Shown here in pieces: positions 17,484 to 25,628 of a stretch of DNA of 64,000 bases. Source of the DNA: CAYGAG01 sp964347765 (GTDB lineage Archaea > Thermoproteota > Bathyarchaeia > Bathyarchaeales > Bathycorpusculaceae); NCBI GenBank assembly GCA_964347765.1, contig CAYGAG010000005.1, positions 22,385-86,384 of the forward strand, read 5' to 3'. Under the pieces are notes generated by a model, which was not told where the DNA came from, did not search any database, and was given only the letters and a program-made list of their open reading frames with translations. The stretch's first letter is position 1. Every line of letters starts with the position of its first letter. The position numbers were made by a program, and so were the translations under genes.

Positions 17484-18311
17484 TTGTATTTGATAGTAAA
17501 GAAGGAAGAGCTGGTTCCCCGCATTAATCTCTTTGAGTTTGAGGCTAGAGAGGTGGCTGAGAAGACACATCCTGGGCAGTTCGTGATTCTAAGGATCGAC
17601 GAGAATGGGGAGAGGATTCCTCTTACAATTGCTGGGGTAGACGTTGAGAAGGGCACGATAGCGGTAGTCTGCCACGAAGTTGGGAAGTCAACAAGCCAGC
17701 TTGGAAAACTAAAGCAAGGAGAATCTGTGTTAGATCTGCTTGGCCCGTTGGGGAAACCAGCTGAAATCAGGAAGTTTGGAAATATGTTGTGTGTGGGAGG
17801 CGGGGTGATGGCAGCTCCCTTAAATTTCCAAGCAGAAGCCTTTCATAAGGCCGGGAACCGGGTGATCGGCGTTATTGGAGCTCGGAATCAAAGTCATTTG
17901 ATCTTTGAGGATGAAATGAGAAAGAATTGCGATGAACTTTACGTAGCCACCGATGATGGGTCTAGAGGTTATGAGGGACTGGACTTCCTCGAAGATTTTT
18001 TGAAGGAGAAGAAGATCGATCGAGCCGTCGTCATGGGACCAGTAATAACACTGAAGATGGTCTCCGATCTGACTCGTCCCTACCATATCCCTACCATTGT
18101 GAATCTCATACCAATCATGGTCGATGGGATGGGGATGTGTGGTGCTTGTCGAGTGACCGTAGGAGGCCAGACTCTGTTTGCCTGTGTAGATGGACCTGAT
18201 TTCGATGGGCATAAGGTTGACTTTGAAGAGCTAATTAATCGGTTGAAGATGTTCACCGCTCAGGAGAAAGTGGCTTATGTCTTTCATGAGGAAGAGGCCA
18301 GATCGTTATGA
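17484..18311 (+). CDS. nfnA: NfnA-like FAD/[2Fe-2S] subunit
   Basis: A 275-aa flavoprotein of the ferredoxin-NADP+ reductase family, as in the small subunit of NADH-dependent ferredoxin:NADP oxidoreductase and sulfide dehydrogenase subunit B. FAD-binding region: HPGQFVILRIDENGERIPLT. NAD-binding region: LCVGGGVMAAPLN. C-terminal [2Fe-2S] ligands: MCGACRVTVGG and FACVDGPDFDGH. The TTG start immediately follows the upstream stop and its own stop overlaps nfnB. It is probably the NAD(H) entry site of the locus 1 complex. Confidence 0.9.
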   Translation: MYLIVKKEELVPRINLFEFEAREVAEKTHPGQFVILRIDENGERIPLTIAGVDVEKGTIAVVCHEVGKSTSQLGKLKQGESVLDLLGPLGKPAEIRKFGNMLCVGGGVMAAPLNFQAEAFHKAGNRVIGVIGARNQSHLIFEDEMRKNCDELYVATDDGSRGYEGLDFLEDFLKEKKIDRAVVMGPVITLKMVSDLTRPYHIPTIVNLIPIMVDGMGMCGACRVTVGGQTLFACVDGPDFDGHKVDFEELINRLKMFTAQEKVAYVFHEEEARSL

Positions 18312-19705
18312 GTAAGCCCAAGCCAAAGATCAGGAAAGAAGCCGTTTTAATGCCTAAGCAGGATCCAAAGGTGCGGGCGCGTAACTTCAACGAAGTAGCG
18401 CAGGGCTATACGGCAGAGCAGGCCGTCTCGGAGGCTGAAAGGTGTCTTCAGTGCGCGAAGGCTCCATGTGTGGAATGTTGTCCAGTCGGCATTGATATTC
18501 CAACATTTGCAAAGCTTACCAAGGAACGGAGGTTCAATGAGGCAATCAAGAAGATTAAGGAGAAGAACAGTCTACCAGCCATTTGTGGTCGAGTATGTCC
18601 TCAAGAGGAACAATGTCAGGCAGACTGTACTATGGGAAAAGTAGGAGAAGCTGTCTCCATCGGAAGGTTGGAACGTTTTTTGGCTGATTGGGAGCAGACG
18701 CAGGGCTATGAAGACCCGGAAAAAGCGGAATTTACGGAAAAGCGTGTAGCGGTCGTGGGAGCGGGTCCCGCAGGTTTAGCGGTGGCAGCCGATTCGGCTA
18801 AGTTGGGACATGAAGTGGTGGTTTTTGAAGCATTGCACAAGCCAGGAGGCGTCTTGATCTACGGGATTCCGGAGTTTCGATTACCGAAAGGAATTGTAGA
18901 AGCTGAGGCAGAATACATTGAGAAGTTGGGGGTGGAGATGAGGATGAACTCGCTAGTTGGACGGATATACACCATTGAAGAGTTACTAGAGAAGTTTGAT
19001 GCCGTATTTATTGGGACAGGAGCTGGGTTGCCAAGATTTATGCGGATTCCAGGAGAGAATTTGTCAGGTGTCTATTCAGCAAACGAGTTCCTGATTCGGG
19101 TCAATCTAATGAAAGCCTATGACTTTCCGAAAGCGGACACACCAATCTTTGTGGGTGAGAAAGTGGCGGTTATCGGGGGCGGAAATGTGGCCATGGACTC
19201 GGCTAGATGTGCCTTGAGGTTAGGGGCAAAGGAGGTGAAGATTGTCTATCGAAGGAGTCGGGAGGAGATGCCAGCTAGGGCCGAGGAAATCGAGAATGCA
19301 GAGGAGGAAGGAATAGTTTTTGAGTTTCTGACAAATCCCAAGAGGTTTTCTGGCAATGAGAGGGGCTGGATCAAGACTATGGAGTGCATAAGGATGCGTC
19401 TGGGGGAACCTGATGATAGTGGCAGGAGAAGACCCATACCTATTGAAGGATCTGAGTTCACTATGTCCGTAGACACAGTCATCATCGCTATTGGAAGGAC
19501 CCCTAATCCAATCATACAGCAAACCACTAAAGGCCTGAAAGTAACAAAGTGGGGTACAATAGTAACAGACGAAGTTGGCCAGACCAGTATTGAACGAGTC
19601 TTTGCAGGAGGAGACATAGTAACAGGCGAAGCAACAGTCATATCCGCGATGGGAGCAGGGAAAAAAGCAGCTGCAGCCATACATCAATACCTAAAGGAAA
19701 ACTAG
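18308..19705 (+). CDS. nfnB: NfnB / glutamate-synthase-small-subunit-like NADPH oxidoreductase
   Basis: A 465-aa flavoprotein. An N-terminal double [4Fe-4S] domain (CLQCAKAPCVECCPVGID; ICGRVCPQEEQCQADC) is followed by the FAD site (VAVVGAGPAGLAVAADSA) and the NADPH site (VAVIGGGNVAMDSARCALR); it ends with GGDIVTGEATVISAMGAG. It overlaps nfnA by ATGA. In bacteria NfnAB couples NADH and ferredoxin oxidation to NADPH formation by flavin-based bifurcation. Fused here to an Hdr operon, it may exchange electrons with HdrA-MvhD. A free glutamate synthase role is less likely because no large subunit is nearby. Confidence 0.9.
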   Translation: MSKPKPKIRKEAVLMPKQDPKVRARNFNEVAQGYTAEQAVSEAERCLQCAKAPCVECCPVGIDIPTFAKLTKERRFNEAIKKIKEKNSLPAICGRVCPQEEQCQADCTMGKVGEAVSIGRLERFLADWEQTQGYEDPEKAEFTEKRVAVVGAGPAGLAVAADSAKLGHEVVVFEALHKPGGVLIYGIPEFRLPKGIVEAEAEYIEKLGVEMRMNSLVGRIYTIEELLEKFDAVFIGTGAGLPRFMRIPGENLSGVYSANEFLIRVNLMKAYDFPKADTPIFVGEKVAVIGGGNVAMDSARCALRLGAKEVKIVYRRSREEMPARAEEIENAEEEGIVFEFLTNPKRFSGNERGWIKTMECIRMRLGEPDDSGRRRPIPIEGSEFTMSVDTVIIAIGRTPNPIIQQTTKGLKVTKWGTIVTDEVGQTSIERVFAGGDIVTGEATVISAMGAGKKAAAAIHQYLKEN

Positions 19706-20006
19706 AAGACTGAACGTAGAATCAAGCCAATCGTGATTGAATGCGCCTCCCCGCGTATTTTCAGAAGCCCATCATTAATGTCTCCTTCGACTCGTCAACA
19801 ATCTCCTAACACACAAACCTTTTACCCTCATGTCTTTCGGTCTTTAACAGCTTGCCGTAGACACATAATGCCATAGTATCCAAAGCTCCACTCAGCAGAT
19901 GCTTATTCTAGTATGGTTATAGCGAGAGTGATATGATTGTGACATGAAAACCTAAAGAAATCTGCAACGCAATCGGCCCCAAATGCATAAGTTGACACAG
20001 ATTCAG
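19706..20006. other. Intergenic stretch without a recognised gene
   Basis: About 300 bases between nfnB and mgtC. I find no ORF with a ribosome-binding site, no tRNA and no strong hairpin. It probably holds the end of the Hdr transcript and upstream DNA of mgtC. Confidence 0.4.
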
Positions 20007-20017
20007 AAATATATAAG
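20007..20017 (+). promoter_or_regulatory. TATA box of mgtC-like gene (leaderless start)
   Basis: The sequence AAATATATAAG is centred 27 bases before the ATG at 20039, the normal archaeal distance from TATA to transcription start. This indicates a leaderless mRNA and argues against TTG 20021 as the start. Confidence 0.6.
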
Positions 20018-20038
20018 ACCTTGAACAACAGCACACCT

Positions 20039-20485
20039 ATGATCTTTCAACTAGAATTGGTTGCCCGGCTCATTCTCGGCTTCGTACTCAGTGCCATCGT
20101 AGGCCTCGAAAGAGAGGTGAGCCTAAAACCCGCTGGCCTTAGAACTCACATCCTGGTAGGCCTAGGCTCCACCATCCTAACCGTCCTCTCCATCCACGCC
20201 TTCCCAGAGCCCGCAGACCCTGCGCGAGTAGCAGCCGCCATAATAGTGGGCATAGGGTTCTTAGGCGCCGGAACCATCATAAAAACTGAACAAAGAGTTA
20301 TAGGTCTCACCACTGCAGCCAGCCTCTGGATTGTTGCCTCCATCGGCGTCGCCGCTGGAACGGGATATTACGCGCTAGCTATCACCGCCACCACACTAGC
20401 CTTTATAGTCCTAAAACTGGACATCTTCGAGAAACCATCCATCAAAAGAGATAAGACAAAACGAGAAAAAGACGTTATGAATTAG
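20039..20485 (+). CDS. MgtC/SapB-family membrane protein
   Basis: A 148-aa protein with four transmembrane helices. The family signature is clear: GFVLSAIVGLEREVSLKPAGLRTHILVGLGS, given here as the two strings GLEREVSLKPAGLRTH and ILVGLGSTILTVLS, then VGIGFLGAGTIIKTEQRVIGLTTAAS (read as FLGAGTIIK and GLTTAASLW). Bacterial MgtC affects the F-type ATPase and Mg2+-stress survival; archaeal homologues are uncharacterised. The start is the leaderless ATG placed by the TATA box. The codon third positions are more C-rich than in neighbouring genes. Confidence 0.88.
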   Translation: MIFQLELVARLILGFVLSAIVGLEREVSLKPAGLRTHILVGLGSTILTVLSIHAFPEPADPARVAAAIIVGIGFLGAGTIIKTEQRVIGLTTAASLWIVASIGVAAGTGYYALAITATTLAFIVLKLDIFEKPSIKRDKTKREKDVMN

Positions 20486-20605
20486 AGTGCTGTTCATTCC
20501 TTGTTCACTGAGATCGTCTGTCCAGTGACATAGTCACACGCGAGAGAAGCCAGATACGGGAGGACTGGTCTCAAATTTAGCGGTTTTCGAATAGCGCACG
20601 CTATA

Positions 20606-20740
20606 ATGTTGCCTGGTAATCGCAGAGCCATAAGCCGTACGAAAATGATGGGGTTCAACATAGAATACTTCAACGACGGCACGGTAAAGGCCACTTTTGA
20701 CCTGAAAGAGGAAAAAAGTGTTCAGGAACTCGAAACGTAG
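20606..20740 (+). CDS. Possible 44-aa protein or gene remnant
   Basis: An ORF starting at ATG 20606 in an otherwise empty stretch; the frame stays open upstream to a TAG near 20543. The second half (GFNIEYFNDGTVKATFDL) looks like a folded-protein beta-hairpin rather than random sequence. No ribosome-binding site precedes the ATG. It may be the 3' end of a decayed gene. Confidence 0.25.
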   Translation: MLPGNRRAISRTKMMGFNIEYFNDGTVKATFDLKEEKSVQELET

Positions 20741-20957
20741 AAACATCCTTGAAACGCCAACAGAAAATCATGAAAAGGGAAAAAAGAATTGAATGACGCG
20801 GACATCCAGGATACAGACACGCAATGCGAGGATATTACCACGCAGTAGCGATTGCTGTTTTGTGATGCGACCAGAACGTAATACGATACAGACAGCAATG
20901 CCACTCTTGAGTGAGATCGAATTAAAATGATCTGTTGAAGCTGTCAACCTGAAAAGA
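20741..20957. other. Intergenic stretch without a recognised gene
   Basis: 217 bases between the 44-aa ORF and the Hsp20-like gene. I see only very short ORFs, no clear hairpin and no RNA signature. Confidence 0.35.
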
Positions 20958-21404
20958 TCATTGAGCAAAAAAACACGTAGGCTCAGCTTTTGGGATTGCT
21001 ATTTCGAGCACCTTATTGTTGTTGCACTTGACAACTATATCCTCAAAGTTTAGGTGTGTGGTTGGCAGATTGAGTTTTCTGCATTCTTCAACGCAGATTT
21101 CTATAGCGTCAGCTTTGGTGACGATTTGAACCTTCTTGTCTTGGCAACTACATTGGAAAAACACTTTCACAGAATGCTCATCTTCAAACACGTCGACTAA
21201 CGGTTCTTCTGCCTGAGGAAGGGGTATTAGATATCCTTTTGATGAGTCGACTTCAGCATCTGCAACAAGGTATCTTTTTCTAAGGAGATCCTCAATAGGC
21301 TCTGCAGCAGCCCTCTGAACGCTATCTTCGCCCCTGGCTATTTTCTCCACTAGTATTCGACAGAAAACATCTATATTGCGTAACACGTTTTCTAAGTCTT
21401 CCAT
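20958..21404 (-). CDS. Small protein with a C-terminal Hsp20-like domain
   Basis: A 148-aa protein. The N-terminal ~65 residues are helical and charged (MEDLENVLRNIDVFCRILVEKI). Residues about 75-145 resemble an alpha-crystallin/CS fold: VDVFEDEHSVKVFFQC ... NNKVLEIAIPK, the usual first-strand and last-strand pattern of Hsp20, though the conserved GVL is replaced by KVLEIAIPK. Several Cys residues (CSCQ, CVEEC) are unusual for Hsp20. ATG 21404 follows AGGAAAG; the frame also extends to 21452. Chaperone function is plausible, not certain. Confidence 0.6.
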   Translation of the reverse strand: MEDLENVLRNIDVFCRILVEKIARGEDSVQRAAAEPIEDLLRKRYLVADAEVDSSKGYLIPLPQAEEPLVDVFEDEHSVKVFFQCSCQDKKVQIVTKADAIEICVEECRKLNLPTTHLNFEDIVVKCNNNKVLEIAIPKAEPTCFFAQ

Positions 21405-21513
21405 TGGTGCTTTCCTAGAATATTTTCTATTTACTGCTATGTATATCCACACTTTTTAACCTTCTTAAGTCAAGTATGCGCTAAGTCTGAGGAAAGAAGA
21501 GGTAGCTCACACG

Positions 21514-22269
21514 TCACAGAGATCCGGCAATCGTACTCAGACCTAACACTAATGTACATGTTCCTATGAGCAGTCTCAGTTTTTGGCTTTCAACTTTTCT
21601 TACAATAAGGGCCGTTAATGGTGTCGAAGATACTACTCCTATTGACAGGGCGACTGATAATAGCCAGTCTATATTCTTGCCAATGATAACGTACATCAGC
21701 ACAGCTACAGCACACGTGATCCCTTCTGACAGAGAAATTATTGCGATGGCCGGTCTGACCTCTATCCCGGCCAAGATTTGACCAGTTGTCACTATGGGTC
21801 CATATCCTCCTCCACTGATTCCCTTATTGAAAGCTGCAAGGGATCCTAGACAAAAGAGTCTAAACCGTGAAAACTTGTAGTTCTTTTTTATAGTGATTAA
21901 GACAATAAGTCCAGTGAGAGCGAAGAGAGCCCCGATATACAAACTTACCAGAAGACTGGGCAAGCTAGTCATGACCGCGACGCCGATTACCGATCCAGCT
22001 AAACTCAACGTTGAAAGTAGCACAGCGATTTTGAAGTGTTTGGAGCCAAAAGAGAGATCGACATTCTTGAATCTATGATGAAAGAGAGCCGCTAGGAAAT
22101 CTCCGGAAAGCTGCGAAACGAGTACGGCTGGAACAACTTGAAGAGGATCAAAACCCATTAGAAGCAGTACAGGCGTCAAAATTGTTCCATAACCCATTCC
22201 AATCGAGCCATCAATAGTCTCGAACAGAAAGGCAAAGACAACTATCAGAATGTAACTATACAAGGTCAT
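21514..22269 (-). CDS. TauE/SafE-family membrane transporter (first copy)
   Basis: A 251-aa integral membrane protein with about eight helices arranged as two related halves. The first half begins ETIDGSIGMGYGTILTPVLL and the second has FNKGISGGGYGPIVTTGQIL, the twin glycine-rich motifs of this family. Members export sulfite, sulfoacetate or other organic anions. A paralogue lies upstream on the same strand at 22427-23221; the 157-base gap suggests a separate promoter or leader. Confidence 0.9.
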   Translation of the reverse strand: MTLYSYILIVVFAFLFETIDGSIGMGYGTILTPVLLLMGFDPLQVVPAVLVSQLSGDFLAALFHHRFKNVDLSFGSKHFKIAVLLSTLSLAGSVIGVAVMTSLPSLLVSLYIGALFALTGLIVLITIKKNYKFSRFRLFCLGSLAAFNKGISGGGYGPIVTTGQILAGIEVRPAIAIISLSEGITCAVAVLMYVIIGKNIDWLLSVALSIGVVSSTPLTALIVRKVESQKLRLLIGTCTLVLGLSTIAGSL

Positions 22270-22426
22270 AAGAAAATTCCTCCCCTAGAAACTGAAGGTC
22301 TCATTGGGATTTCCCTGTGTATGAGCATCAAAGTAGCTTGTTGTCTATATAGAGCGTGGCCGATATTCTTCCGACCGCAGCGACATGCTTCTGCTGTAAT
22401 TGTTGGGCTTCAGAACGCATGTCCTT

Positions 22427-23221
22427 TCACACTGACAAGAGCAATGTTATCAAAGTTCGAAGGTTGAGTACTATGATCCACAATCCAACGAGTATCCCCA
22501 ACAGTCTTCTCGGGGTCTTCGAGCATACATAGGCGGCTACGGGGGACAGAATTATGCCTCCTATTATCATTGGAAGAACAATGTCCCACATGAAACTTTC
22601 GAACCCTATTGTCACTCCGAATGTCAAAAACGTAGCGAAGGAGATTATTGGTTCTGTGAACTCTACTGTTCCAACGGCTTTTCTAGGATTAGAACCGGAT
22701 GCAACAAAAGCCGGTGTCAGAATTGGTCCCCATCCACCGCCACCTGAAGCGTCAATAAATCCTGCAATGAATCCAAGTATGCCAAGTTTCTTTTTTGAGT
22801 AAGCCGGTCGATCCAACCCTGATCCGGATAATGGCTTATCGCCTTTCTGCTGCCAGAAAAGAAATTTAATCAAGACCACCCCTCCCAAGCAAAGCAGTAC
22901 AAGTGAAACAAATGGTTTCGCCACATTCAAAGCGAGAAAGGATAGCCCTAATGCCCCCAAAACTGCTCCTACTGTCCCGCAAATGAGCAAAGGTCCAAGT
23001 AAATCTTTCCTTACATTACGGAGTTTGAGATGAGAGCCAGCCGATATTATATCCACAAAGGCCTCTGCTGTATGAACTGAAGCACTGGCCGCTGCAGGAG
23101 CAATTCCAAAAGAAACCAGAACAGTAGCTGAGGTGACACCGTAGCCCATTCCTAAGCTGGCATCGACGAATCCACACGCTAACCCAGCAATGCAAATAAT
23201 GAGAAAATTTTCCCAGACCAT
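22427..23221 (-). CDS. TauE/SafE-family membrane transporter (second copy)
   Basis: A 264-aa paralogue of the preceding transporter. The paired motifs are FVDASLGMGYGVTSATVLVS and FIDASGGGGWGPILTPAFVA, with eight predicted membrane helices. Its promoter region (23222-23320) contains two copies of a TTTTGGTA-N3-TACCAAAA-type palindrome and faces a divergent AbrB-domain gene, so repression by that protein is likely. With sulfur/heterodisulfide metabolism in the vicinity, a sulfur-anion substrate is an inference. Confidence 0.9.
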   Translation of the reverse strand: MVWENFLIICIAGLACGFVDASLGMGYGVTSATVLVSFGIAPAAASASVHTAEAFVDIISAGSHLKLRNVRKDLLGPLLICGTVGAVLGALGLSFLALNVAKPFVSLVLLCLGGVVLIKFLFWQQKGDKPLSGSGLDRPAYSKKKLGILGFIAGFIDASGGGGWGPILTPAFVASGSNPRKAVGTVEFTEPIISFATFLTFGVTIGFESFMWDIVLPMIIGGIILSPVAAYVCSKTPRRLLGILVGLWIIVLNLRTLITLLLSV

Positions 23222-23256
23222 CTTTTTTCATCTCTCTCAATGGTGCAAGGCGCGTA

Positions 23257-23275
23257 TTTTGGTAGTATACCAATA
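23257..23275. promoter_or_regulatory. Operator-like palindrome, copy 1
   Basis: TTTTGGTA-GTA-TACCAATA: an inverted repeat with one mismatch, 36-54 bases upstream of the TauE/SafE start at 23221. Its twin lies 39 bp away centre to centre. An AAAATAC TATA-like string for the minus-strand gene overlaps it. Confidence 0.6.
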
Positions 23276-23295
23276 TACGTTTCGATATTTAACAG

Positions 23296-23314
23296 TTTTG
23301 GTAACATACCAAAA
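23296..23314. promoter_or_regulatory. Operator-like palindrome, copy 2
   Basis: TTTTGGTA-ACA-TACCAAAA: a perfect 8+8 bp inverted repeat next to the TATA-like AAAATACTTAT (23311-23321), about 30 bases before the AbrB-domain start at 23347. A protein bound here would block that promoter, consistent with autoregulation. Confidence 0.65.
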
Positions 23315-23346
23315 TACTTATCAAAGCCGGCAATTATCTAGAAGAT

Positions 23347-23523
23347 ATGTTGGAAGATGTCCTCTACATTGAAGAGACTAAAATCACTGTAAGAAAATAC
23401 AGGCATAGAACCACTGTTCCCTCCAAGATATTCAAGCTGCTGAATCTTGAGAATGGTGATTATTTGCGATGGATAGCTTTCAAAGATGGAAGAATCTTAA
23501 TCAAGAAAAAAGATGCAGTCTGA
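23347..23523 (+). CDS. AbrB/SpoVT-domain DNA-binding protein (58 aa)
   Basis: A tiny swapped-hairpin DNA-binding protein. The pattern KITVRKYRHRTTVPSKIFK followed by LLNLENGDYLRWIAFKDGRI is the classic AbrB/MazE fold (strand, TVP turn, helix, L-x-x-GD-x-L-x-W). No toxin gene follows, so an antitoxin role is not supported. It is divergent from the TauE/SafE gene with two palindromes in between, and is the obvious candidate repressor. A TATA-like element about 30 bases before the ATG suggests a near-leaderless mRNA. Confidence 0.82.
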   Translation: MLEDVLYIEETKITVRKYRHRTTVPSKIFKLLNLENGDYLRWIAFKDGRILIKKKDAV

Positions 23524-23562
23524 AAACTAGGCTTCAGATTCAAGTGGATGGTGATCGATATA

Positions 23563-23659
23563 ATGGACAGAAGCATAGCCCGATATNNNNNNNNNNTCGA
23601 AGTGTCGTGACGCCGATGCAGAAAGCTGGAGATTCATCAACTCATGCTTCCTGTTGTAG
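23563..23659 (+). CDS. Broken ORF spanning an assembly gap
   Basis: GGTGAT at 23550-23555 precedes an ATG (MDRSIARY) that runs into ten Ns (23587-23596). After the gap a frame reads SKCRDADAESWRFINSCFLL and stops at 23657-23659. The two pieces may belong to one small gene whose middle is missing; the true gap size is unknown. No family can be assigned. Confidence 0.3.
23587..23596. other. Assembly gap (10 Ns)
   Basis: Exactly ten unknown bases, the usual scaffolder placeholder for a gap of unknown length. It interrupts the small ORF at 23563-23659. Confidence 0.95.
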
Positions 23660-23702
23660 GTTTTTTCGCGTTGGTTATCTCTTTTAATAGATCGTTGGGC
23701 CA

Positions 23703-24758
23703 TTAGGCGGTAGTTCTTGTATGCTTTCTTACTTTCAATATCTTCCCGAGTTCTTCTTCAGAAGTTGCCAATATCGTGTTGATTGCCAGCTTCGCGATTA
23801 CAGCGCCCTTGTCAGCGATTTTGCTCAAGTTCGAAACTATTGTTCTCAGATAAGGTATTTGCGGCAATTCGCGCATTTCTTTTTCAAGTTCGTTTTCAAG
23901 AACTTCATGCATTTCCAATAGGTTATTTGCTATCTTCAGGTCTCTTGAGAACAAGCAATCCACGGCTTTCTGGAATATTATGTGCGCTATCTCGCTTAGA
24001 TTGTAGATTCTCTCAAGTGTTGATTTGTCAATCGTCGAGCTATAATCTTCGAGCTCTATTACCCGTTTTGCTATATCTTCAGAATAGTCGGCGATTATTT
24101 CAAGATGCTGCAATATCAAACAAGTGCATGGAATCAGAAACACTTTACCAAAACCGATTTTCTCTGCCAAGTCTCGCTTTCGTTCCGCTAAGACGAGAAG
24201 TCGTGTAGCCAGAAAATACATCATGTCTGCCTCATCTTCTCGGCTAATCGCATCGACGGCCAGTTTTCCATCGTTCTTCACAAGCGCCTGTAGCGCTTCA
24301 CTGTATATTGTCGAAGCAATTAAAGAGAGACGTCTGATAAGCATATCCATTTGAAACTTGGTAGGATCAACAGAACATTGAAGAAGAATGCTCTTGGAAG
24401 TCTCTTCTAATATTCCCAGCCCGATAAGTTTCTGGACGATACCTCTGACTTCTGCTACACTCTCACTTTTTATTCTGTTTGAAGAGGTTATTCGGACAAC
24501 ATCTCGTCCAAGTATGTAGCTTCCCACAATTAGTCGTTCCAACAATTTCTTTTCATCGCAGAGATCAGCATTTATTATGTATTCTTCAGCTTCTTCCTTT
24601 TTGGCCAGATCGCTTGGAACAACCCGCAAAGTGCCATCCGTCTCAGGCATGATAAAGACGATGTCACCAGGCGCTATCTCGTTCTCTCTCACCCATTCAC
24701 TAGGAAGAGAAACCGTGATAGTTGAGTAACCCACCTTCTGCACTTTTCTAGTCTCCAA
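23703..24758 (-). CDS. PhoU-domain regulator with N-terminal AbrB/SpoVT domain
   Basis: A 351-aa protein. Residues 1-50 are a SpoVT/AbrB-type domain (ETRKVQKVGYSTITVSLPSEW, then EIAPGDIVFIMPE). The rest is helical with two PhoU-like three-helix repeats (ADMMYFLATRLLVLAERKR; SEIAHIIFQKAVDCLFSR). Such archaeal proteins are annotated as phosphate-uptake regulators, though no pst or phosphate transporter gene is present here. TTG 24758 lies six bases after GAGGAG; the frame extends 20 codons upstream without better support. Confidence 0.87.
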   Translation of the reverse strand: METRKVQKVGYSTITVSLPSEWVRENEIAPGDIVFIMPETDGTLRVVPSDLAKKEEAEEYIINADLCDEKKLLERLIVGSYILGRDVVRITSSNRIKSESVAEVRGIVQKLIGLGILEETSKSILLQCSVDPTKFQMDMLIRRLSLIASTIYSEALQALVKNDGKLAVDAISREDEADMMYFLATRLLVLAERKRDLAEKIGFGKVFLIPCTCLILQHLEIIADYSEDIAKRVIELEDYSSTIDKSTLERIYNLSEIAHIIFQKAVDCLFSRDLKIANNLLEMHEVLENELEKEMRELPQIPYLRTIVSNLSKIADKGAVIAKLAINTILATSEEELGKILKVRKHTRTTA

Positions 24759-24913
24759 AGTCGTCTCCTCAGAGTAATATTTACCGGTATTTTTTATATA
24801 TGTGTTTCGGGATCGCATTTATAGTATATGCCATTATATCTAATATATGCATTACGTATATATTAGCTGTTTGCGTTATATATCAATCAAGTGTAAGGGG
24901 GGTGAAATAGAAA

Positions 24914-25501
24914 ATGCCTGATTGGAAAACTGTGAGTATAAGACAAGAACTCATAAAAGAAATCGAGAAAGCGCTAGAAACAGGTCGCTACCGAAGCATC
25001 TCCGAATTTGTTTCAGAAGCAATTAGACTTCGAATGGAAGAACTTATGCGTGCCCAAGGCATTCCCATGGAAAAACGCAAAGAGTATCTTGCAGTTCCTG
25101 AGCAATTACTCTACACTCCAAAACATACATGGGCCCAGATTACACCTGAGGGAAACATAAGAGTTGGGCTGTCAGACTACGCACAGAGACACTTAGAAGG
25201 AATAGCAGCCATCTACACGGACTCTGTTGGCAAAGAGATTGAAAAGATGGAACCCTTTGGCGTAGCTGAGACGTGGATGTTTATGTTCGACCTATATGCC
25301 CCGGTTAGCGGGAAGATCGTCAAGTTTAACGAAAGACTCAAGAACGAACCGCAATTGCTGAATGATGATCCATACAATGATGGATGGATAGTTGAGATTA
25401 GACCCAAGAACTCAATAGTTCTAGAGAAAGAACTCAGAGATACTCTCAGTCCAAGACAATACCACGAATGGGTAAGCAAAAGAGAAGGACAATGGAAGTA
25501 A
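24914..25501 (+). CDS. Ribbon-helix-helix domain fused to a GcvH-like domain lacking the lipoyl lysine
   Basis: A 195-aa protein. Residues 5-45 form a CopG/ParD-type ribbon-helix-helix (TVSIRQELIKEIEKAL, YRSISEFVSEAIRLRMEE). Residues 66-190 form a glycine-cleavage H-protein fold: LYTPKHTWAQITPEG, VGLSDYAQRHLEGIAAI, EPFGVAET, DLYAPVSGKIVKFNERL, DPYNDGWIVEIRP. In true GcvH the lipoylated lysine is fourth in E-S-V-K; here the string is E119-T-W-M122, so Met replaces it. Lipoylation there is therefore impossible. GGGGGGTGA precedes the ATG. It heads Hdr locus 2, suggesting a DNA-binding sensor for that operon; this role is inferred. Confidence 0.88.
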   Translation: MPDWKTVSIRQELIKEIEKALETGRYRSISEFVSEAIRLRMEELMRAQGIPMEKRKEYLAVPEQLLYTPKHTWAQITPEGNIRVGLSDYAQRHLEGIAAIYTDSVGKEIEKMEPFGVAETWMFMFDLYAPVSGKIVKFNERLKNEPQLLNDDPYNDGWIVEIRPKNSIVLEKELRDTLSPRQYHEWVSKREGQWK

Positions 25502-25628
25502 ATCATTGGTCAATAGCCTACGTGCAAACGTCAAGCAAGACAAACCAATCTCGTCACAATCCTCTTTTCCTTGCATTTCGATATTTCCCCTAGAATTCAG
25601 CTAAACTTGGCTTAGGTGAGTTAATTAG

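Noticed and set aside
23347..23523. AbrB-domain protein as the antitoxin of a toxin-antitoxin pair
   Set aside because: No toxin-like gene follows, and the divergent transporter with shared operators gives a better explanation.
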